Position numbers and translations under genes: made by a program. A DNA stretch of 64,000 nucleotides, taken from positions 62,001 through 126,000 of the forward strand of contig NZ_VRYE01000011.1 in NCBI RefSeq assembly GCF_008041835.1. The letters run 5' to 3'. Positions 58,939-64,000 of the stretch are shown one piece after another. This stretch comes from Ectopseudomonas mendocina (GTDB taxonomy: Bacteria; Pseudomonadota; Gammaproteobacteria; Pseudomonadales; Pseudomonadaceae). The notes below the pieces were generated by a model. That model had not been told where the DNA came from. It did no database searches and saw only the letters and a program-made list of their open reading frames with translations. Numbering within the stretch: the stretch's first letter is position 1; the number at the start of each line of letters is the position of its first letter.

Positions 58939-60174
58939 TTAGATTTCCAGCAGCAGACGCGCCGGGTCTTCAAGCAAGTTCTTGATGGTCACCAGGAAGG
59001 TCACGGCTTCCTTACCATCGATCAGGCGGTGGTCGTAAGACAGCGCCAGGTACATCATCGGCCGGATCACCACTTGGCCGTTGATGGCCATCGGACGCTG
59101 GATGATGTTGTGCATCCCCAGAATCGCGGCCTGCGGCGGGTTGACGATCGGGGTCGACATCATCGAACCGAAGGTACCACCGTTGGTGATGGTGAAGGTG
59201 CCGCCGGTCATTTCTTCGATCGACAGCTTGCCGTCACGTGCCTTCTTGCCGAAGGTGGCGATGCCGCTCTCGATTTCAGCCAGGCTCATCAGCTCGGCGT
59301 TACGCAGTACCGGAACCACCAGGCCACGGTCGCTGGAAACGGCAACGCCGATGTCCGCATAGCCATGGTAAACGATGTCGTTGCCGTCGATCGACGCGTT
59401 GACGGCCGGGAAGCGCTTCAGCGCCTCGGTAGCAGCCTTGACGAAGAACGACATGAAGCCCAGGCGCACGCCGTTGTGGGACTTCTCGAACAGATCCTTG
59501 TACTTCGAACGCAGAGCCATGACTTCGGTCATGTCCACTTCGTTGAAGGTGGTCAGCATGGCCATGGAGGACTGAGCCTCGACCAGACGCTCGGCGATCT
59601 TGGCGCGCAGGCGGGTCATCGGCACACGCTTCTCGGTGCGGTCGCCAGTGGCGACGACAGCGGCGGCAACAGCCGGAGCAGCGGCCGGCTTCGCAGCAGC
59701 GGCAGGAGCGTTCTTCTTGGCTTCGACGGCAGCGACCACGTCTTCCTTGGTCACGCGGCCACCTTTACCAGTGCCGGCGATGCTGTTCGGGTCGATGCCG
59801 TTCTCTTCGGCCAGCTTGCGCGCGGCCGGCGAGAGGATGACGTCGTCGCCAGCAGCGGCAGCCGGAGCAGAGGCCTGGGCCGGAGCAGCGGCAGCGGCAG
59901 CGGCCGGAGCGGCAGCCGGAGCAGCGGCGGCAGCGCCACCTTCGGTCAGCTTGCCCAGCAGCTCGTTGGAGAGAACGGTGTCGCCTTCGTTCTTGATGAT
60001 TTCAGCCAGGACACCATCGGCCTCGGCCAGGACTTCGATCACCACCTTGTCGGTTTCGATGTCGACGATCAGCTCATCGCGCTTGACCGCTTCGCCCGGC
60101 TTCTTGTGCCAGGTGGCCACGGTGCCGTCGGCAACCGATTCCGGGAAGGTTGGGGCTTTGATCTCGATAGCCAT
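58939..60174 (-). CDS. sucB: 2-oxoglutarate dehydrogenase E2 (dihydrolipoyl succinyltransferase)
   Basis: A 411-residue E2. The lipoyl domain has Lys43 in ETDKVVIEV. An Ala/Pro-rich flexible linker follows (about 80-115), then the E3/E1-binding domain ([28 protein letters not shown]) and the catalytic domain with [10 protein letters not shown]. The ATG at 60174 directly precedes the lipoyl domain; the longer frame is rejected. It is 65 bp downstream of sucA. Confidence 0.98.
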   Translation of the reverse strand: MAIEIKAPTFPESVADGTVATWHKKPGEAVKRDELIVDIETDKVVIEVLAEADGVLAEIIKNEGDTVLSNELLGKLTEGGAAAAAPAAAPAAAAAAAPAQASAPAAAAGDDVILSPAARKLAEENGIDPNSIAGTGKGGRVTKEDVVAAVEAKKNAPAAAAKPAAAPAVAAAVVATGDRTEKRVPMTRLRAKIAERLVEAQSSMAMLTTFNEVDMTEVMALRSKYKDLFEKSHNGVRLGFMSFFVKAATEALKRFPAVNASIDGNDIVYHGYADIGVAVSSDRGLVVPVLRNAELMSLAEIESGIATFGKKARDGKLSIEEMTGGTFTITNGGTFGSMMSTPIVNPPQAAILGMHNIIQRPMAINGQVVIRPMMYLALSYDHRLIDGKEAVTFLVTIKNLLEDPARLLLEI

Positions 60175-60239
60175 TGTATGCGTTTCCTTAAATTCGGTTT
60201 TACCGCCAGGTGGCACCTGCCACCTGGCGGATGAAGGCG

Positions 60240-63071
60240 TTAAACAGTAAAGGCGTCCTGCAGCAGTTTTTCCTGCTGCTCGGCGTGCATCGAGGCATAA
60301 CCGCAAGCCGGCGCTGCCGACGCATCACGACCGGCATACTCCAAGAACAACGACTTCTTATGTGCGGTGGCGACACGACGCATGTGGTGCTGACTGCAGT
60401 ACCAGGCGCCCTGGTTCATCGGCTCTTCCTGACACCAGACGATGTGCTTGAGGTTCTTGTACGGCGCCAGCGCTTCGGCCAGATCGTCTTCCGGGAACGG
60501 ATAGAGCTGTTCGATACGCACGATGGCGATGTCCTCGCGACCCTCGGCACGACGCTTCTCCAGCAGGTCGTAGTAGACCTTGCCGCTGCACAGGATCATG
60601 CGCTCGACCTTTTTCGGGTCCAGCGAATCGATCTCGCCGATCACGGTCTGGAAGGAGCCTTCGGCCAGTTCTTCCAGGGTCGAGATGGCCAGCTTGTGAC
60701 GCAGCAGCGACTTCGGCGTCAGGACCACCAGCGGCTTGCGCAGGGGACGGATCACCTGGCGACGCAGCATATGGTAGACCTGCGCCGGGGTGGTCGGCAC
60801 GCACACCTGCATGTTGTGCTCGGCGCACAGCTGCAGATAGCGCTCCAGACGCGCCGAGCTGTGCTCAGGCCCCTGTCCTTCATAACCATGCGGCAGCAGA
60901 ACGGTCAGACCGCAGAGGCGCCCCCACTTGGTCTCGCCGCTGGAGATGAACTGGTCGAATACCACCTGAGCGCCGTTGGCGAAGTCGCCGAACTGGGCTT
61001 CCCAGATCACCAGCGCGTTCGGCGTGGTGGTGGCGTAGCCGTATTCGAAAGCCAGCACCGCTTCCTCGGAGAGGAAGGAGTCGTACAGCTCGAACTTAGG
61101 CTGACCGTCGTACAGGTTCTTCAGCGGAACGTAGGTCGAGGCGTCCTTCTGGTTGTGCAGCACCGCATGACGGTGCGAGAAGGTGCCGCGGCCAATGTCC
61201 TGGCCGGTCATGCGGATCGGGTGACCTTCGACCAGCAGCGTGGCGTAGGCCATGGTTTCGGCGAAGCCCCAGTTGATCGGCAAGCCGCCCGCGCCCATCT
61301 TCTGACGGTCTTCGAGGATCTTCGCCACCTGACGCTGAACCAGGAACCCTTCCGGAATTTCCAGCAGCTTGGCGGACAGATCCTGCAGGGTCTTCAGATC
61401 GAAGCGGGTGTCGTGGCGCGCAGTCCAGGCGTGGCCCAGGTACGGACGCCAGTCGACGAACAGCTCCTTGTTCGGCTCCTTGACCAGGCTCTTGACCACG
61501 TGCTGACCGTTATCCAGCGCGGTACGGTAGTCATCGATCTTGGCCTGAACCTCATCGTTGCTCTGCACACCAGCGGCAATCAGGGCATCGGCATACAGTT
61601 CACGGGTGGTGCGCTGCTTGGCGATCTGCTGGTACATCAGCGGCTGGGTACCGCTCGGCTCGTCGGCCTCGTTGTGGCCGCGGCGGCGGTAGCAGACCAG
61701 GTCGATGACCACGTCACGCTTGTACTGCATGCGGTAATCGACGGCCAGCTGGGTGACGAACAGTACCGCTTCCGGATCGTCGCCATTCACGTGGAAGATC
61801 GGCGCCTGGATCATCTTGGCCACGTCGGTAGCGTACTCAGTCGAGCGCGCATCCTGCGGGTTACTGATGGTAAAACCGACCTGGTTGTTGATCACGATGT
61901 GGATGGTGCCACCCGTCTTGTAGCCACGGGTCTGCGACATCTGGAAGGTTTCCATGACCACGCCCTGACCGGCGAACGCCGCATCACCGTGCATGGAAAT
62001 CGGCAGCACCTTGTCGCCCGTGGCGTCGTTACGACGATCCTGACGGGCACGCACCGAACCCTCGACCACCGGAGAAACGATCTCCAGGTGCGAAGGGTTG
62101 AACGCCAGCGCTAGGTGCACTTCACCGCCCTGGGTCATGACGTTGGACGAAAAACCCTGGTGGTACTTCACGTCACCAGAGGACAGGCCTTCGGTCTTCT
62201 TGCCTTCGAACTCGTCGAACAGGTCACGCGGGTTCTTGCCGAAGGTGTTGACCAGTACGTTCAGACGGCCACGGTGGGCCATGCCGATGACGATTTCCTT
62301 GGTGCCGTAGGAGCCCGAACGCTGGATGATTTCGTCCAGCAGCGGGATCAAGCTTTCGCCGCCTTCCAGACCGAAACGCTTGGTGCCCGGGTACTTGGTG
62401 CCCAGGTACTTCTCCAGGCCCTCGGCAGCGGTCAAGCGCTCGAGCACGTGCGCCTGCACCTCGGCGGAAAATTGCGGACGACCACGCACGCTTTCCAGAC
62501 GCTGAGCGAACCAGTGGCGCTGGCCGGAATCGACGATGTGCATGAACTCGGCACCGATGGTGCGACAATATGTCTGCTGCAACGCACCGATGATTTCACG
62601 TAGGGTCGCCTCCTCCTTGCCGATATACAGCTCACCGGTGCGGAAAGTGGTATCCAGATCCGCATCGGTCAGGCCGTAATGGTTGATCGACAGGTCAGAC
62701 GGCGCGGTGCGCACCCACAGACCCAGAGGGTCGAGTTGGGCGGCCTGATGGCCACGCATGCGGTAGGCCTGGATCAGGCGCAGCACTTCCACCTGCTTCT
62801 TTTCGTGCTCGCTGCTGACGGCCCCGGCGGAAACCGGCTGGGCGCGACGCAAATTTTTGGCGAGCAGGACGAAATGATCGCGAATGGTCGAATGCGATAC
62901 GTCCGTTGCAGCGCTGCCGTCAGCCGGCAACTTCTGGAAGTAAGTGCGCCACTCTTCTGGCACAGCGTTGGGATCGTGCAGGTAGAGCTCGTAGAGCTCT
63001 TCCACGTAGGCAGCGTTGCCACCGGATAGGTGGGCACTGTCCCACATGCGCTGCATCACGCTTTCTTGCAT
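60240..63071 (-). CDS. sucA: 2-oxoglutarate dehydrogenase E1
   Basis: A 943-residue thiamine-diphosphate-dependent decarboxylase. The N-terminal E2-binding segment ([19 protein letters not shown]) is present, with ThDP/Mg binding around [14 protein letters not shown] and INNQVGFT, and the transketolase-like second half including [11 protein letters not shown]. Full length. First gene of sucA-sucB-lpd, 249 bp after sdhB. Confidence 0.98.
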   Translation of the reverse strand: MQESVMQRMWDSAHLSGGNAAYVEELYELYLHDPNAVPEEWRTYFQKLPADGSAATDVSHSTIRDHFVLLAKNLRRAQPVSAGAVSSEHEKKQVEVLRLIQAYRMRGHQAAQLDPLGLWVRTAPSDLSINHYGLTDADLDTTFRTGELYIGKEEATLREIIGALQQTYCRTIGAEFMHIVDSGQRHWFAQRLESVRGRPQFSAEVQAHVLERLTAAEGLEKYLGTKYPGTKRFGLEGGESLIPLLDEIIQRSGSYGTKEIVIGMAHRGRLNVLVNTFGKNPRDLFDEFEGKKTEGLSSGDVKYHQGFSSNVMTQGGEVHLALAFNPSHLEIVSPVVEGSVRARQDRRNDATGDKVLPISMHGDAAFAGQGVVMETFQMSQTRGYKTGGTIHIVINNQVGFTISNPQDARSTEYATDVAKMIQAPIFHVNGDDPEAVLFVTQLAVDYRMQYKRDVVIDLVCYRRRGHNEADEPSGTQPLMYQQIAKQRTTRELYADALIAAGVQSNDEVQAKIDDYRTALDNGQHVVKSLVKEPNKELFVDWRPYLGHAWTARHDTRFDLKTLQDLSAKLLEIPEGFLVQRQVAKILEDRQKMGAGGLPINWGFAETMAYATLLVEGHPIRMTGQDIGRGTFSHRHAVLHNQKDASTYVPLKNLYDGQPKFELYDSFLSEEAVLAFEYGYATTTPNALVIWEAQFGDFANGAQVVFDQFISSGETKWGRLCGLTVLLPHGYEGQGPEHSSARLERYLQLCAEHNMQVCVPTTPAQVYHMLRRQVIRPLRKPLVVLTPKSLLRHKLAISTLEELAEGSFQTVIGEIDSLDPKKVERMILCSGKVYYDLLEKRRAEGREDIAIVRIEQLYPFPEDDLAEALAPYKNLKHIVWCQEEPMNQGAWYCSQHHMRRVATAHKKSLFLEYAGRDASAAPACGYASMHAEQQEKLLQDAFTV

Positions 63072-63269
63072 GCTTGGTCACCCTCGTTAAGGGGACACCA
63101 CCGGCGTGAATACCGCATGGCGCCAATCGAAGTCACGCTGTTGCGACTCGGTTGAAGCCACTTGGGTTCCCGCAGATAGTCCGGGTACCAGCCCGGATGC
63201 CCCTGCTGGTCGTCATATTTTTCGAGTATGAGCTGCGGCTTTGTGAGCTGCGGCTCCGGCTTTTGCTGC

Positions 63270-63289
63270 AATACCGGCCGAAGCCGGTA
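63270..63289. terminator. Hairpin between sdhB and sucA
   Basis: Perfect 8-bp stem ATACCGGC/GCCGGTAT with loop CGAA, 31 bp after the sdhB stop. No strong T run follows on the minus strand, so it may be a weak terminator or an mRNA-stabilising structure. Direct repeats of GAGCTGCGGCT lie next to it. Confidence 0.5.
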
Positions 63290-63320
63290 TGCAGGTGTTA
63301 CAGGTACAGCAACTTGCGAA

Positions 63321-64000
63321 TCAGGTACCGCTCTGCAGCAGCATGTTACGCACGTGGCCGATCGCCTTGGTCGGGTTCAGACCCTTGGGGCAGACGTTCA
63401 CGCAGTTCATGATGCTGCGGCAACGGAACACACTGAACGGATCGTCCAGCGAGGCCAGACGCTCGGCGGTCTTGGTGTCACGGCTGTCGGCCAGGAAGCG
63501 ATAGGCCTGCAGCAGTGCAGCGGGACCGAGAAACTTGTCCGGGTTCCACCAGAACGACGGGCAGCTGGTCGAGCAGCATGCGCACAGAATGCACTCGTAC
63601 AGACCGTCGAGCTTTTCGCGCTCTTCCGGAGTCTGCAGACGTTCGATGGCCGGAGCCGGCGTATCGTTCTGCAGGAATGGCTGCACCTTCTCGTACTGCT
63701 TGTAGAAGATGCTCATGTCGACGACCAGGTCACGAATGACCGGCAGACCGGGCAGCGGACGAATCACCAGTTTGCCACCCTTGAGGCCGGCAGCGGAGAT
63801 CGGTGTGATACAGGCCAGGCCGTTCTTGCCGTTGATGTTCATGCCGTCTGAACCACACACGCCTTCACGGCAGGAACGACGGTAGGAGAAACCTTCATCC
63901 TGTTCCTTGATCAGCGCCAGCACGTCGAGGACCATGATGTCCTTGCCGCCGGTGTCGACCTGGAAGTCCTGCATGAACGGAGCAGCGTCCTTCTCCGGGT
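63321..64000 (-). CDS. sdhB: Succinate dehydrogenase iron-sulfur subunit, N-terminus beyond window
   Basis: SdhB carries three Fe-S clusters linking the SdhA flavin to quinone. The visible part reads from about residue 10 (PEKDAAPFMQDF) to the stop. The [2Fe-2S] cysteines are in SCREGVCGSDGMN and NGLAC, the [4Fe-4S] ones in CILCACCSTSCP and the [3Fe-4S] ones in CRSIMNCVNVCPKG. The gene continues past base 64000; an internal ATG at 63974 is not the real start. Confidence 0.97.
   Translation of the reverse strand, partial: PEKDAAPFMQDFQVDTGGKDIMVLDVLALIKEQDEGFSYRRSCREGVCGSDGMNINGKNGLACITPISAAGLKGGKLVIRPLPGLPVIRDLVVDMSIFYKQYEKVQPFLQNDTPAPAIERLQTPEEREKLDGLYECILCACCSTSCPSFWWNPDKFLGPAALLQAYRFLADSRDTKTAERLASLDDPFSVFRCRSIMNCVNVCPKGLNPTKAIGHVRNMLLQSGT

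Noticed and set aside
63974..63976. ATG at 63974 as the sdhB start
   Set aside because: Coding sequence typical of SdhB continues upstream to the window edge, so this is an internal methionine.

Overview
The window is chromosomal DNA of a high-GC gammaproteobacterium, almost certainly Pseudomonas in the broad sense (P. mendocina/P. oleovorans-like at a guess). The reasons are the gene content and order: selD-selU, gpsA, fabA-fabB, htpG, braB and sdhB-sucAB-lpd-sucCD lie along one chromosome arm much as I remember them from P. aeruginosa. Codon use is GC-rich throughout. I see no rRNA, tRNA, CRISPR array, integrase, intact insertion sequence or prophage.

Layout. 1-19.0 kb is mostly core: a partial chemoreceptor, a flavin reductase, the selenium genes selD/selU, a patatin-like lipase, a PerM-type permease, two alpha/beta hydrolases, a thioesterase with an acyl-CoA synthetase, sixA, gpsA, a shrunken hybrid sensor kinase, fabAB and a second chemoreceptor. 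19.1-27.2 kb is an envelope-stress hub. A ColR/ColS-like two-component system sits between two operons: an LTA-synthase-like transferase with PAP2 and dual-specificity phosphatases and a lipoprotein, and a methyltransferase, a sugar kinase and diacylglycerol kinase. Both operons carry the same three-half-site ColR-type operator, each exactly 57 nt before the first start codon. This is the strongest new regulatory signal in the window.

27.3-38.3 kb is an accessory island. It holds an SNF2/RapA-type helicase, then Fic, a very large type III-like DNA methyltransferase and a type III-like Res subunit. The Fic-Mod-Res genes are tightly spaced. The helicase is separated from them by palindromes and a MITE-like repeat. 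I recognise it as restriction/defence-like but do not recognise the combination as a named system.

38.3-48.3 kb holds an amidohydrolase, a soluble chemoreceptor, OsmC and pirin, a decayed ECF sigma/anti-sigma pair (frameshifts plus a repeat insertion), and an MHYT hybrid kinase with an HD-GYP regulator driven by a duplicated promoter. 48.3-55 kb holds htpG with a heat-shock promoter, small membrane and lipoprotein genes, and braB. 55-64 kb is the TCA cluster sucD, sucC, lpd, sucB, sucA and partial sdhB, all on the minus strand.

Two families of small non-coding repeats with terminal inverted repeats are present, two copies each. One copy has a clear 4-bp target duplication and another has truncated a gene. 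All family assignments were made by eye from translated sequence and motifs; no database search was run.
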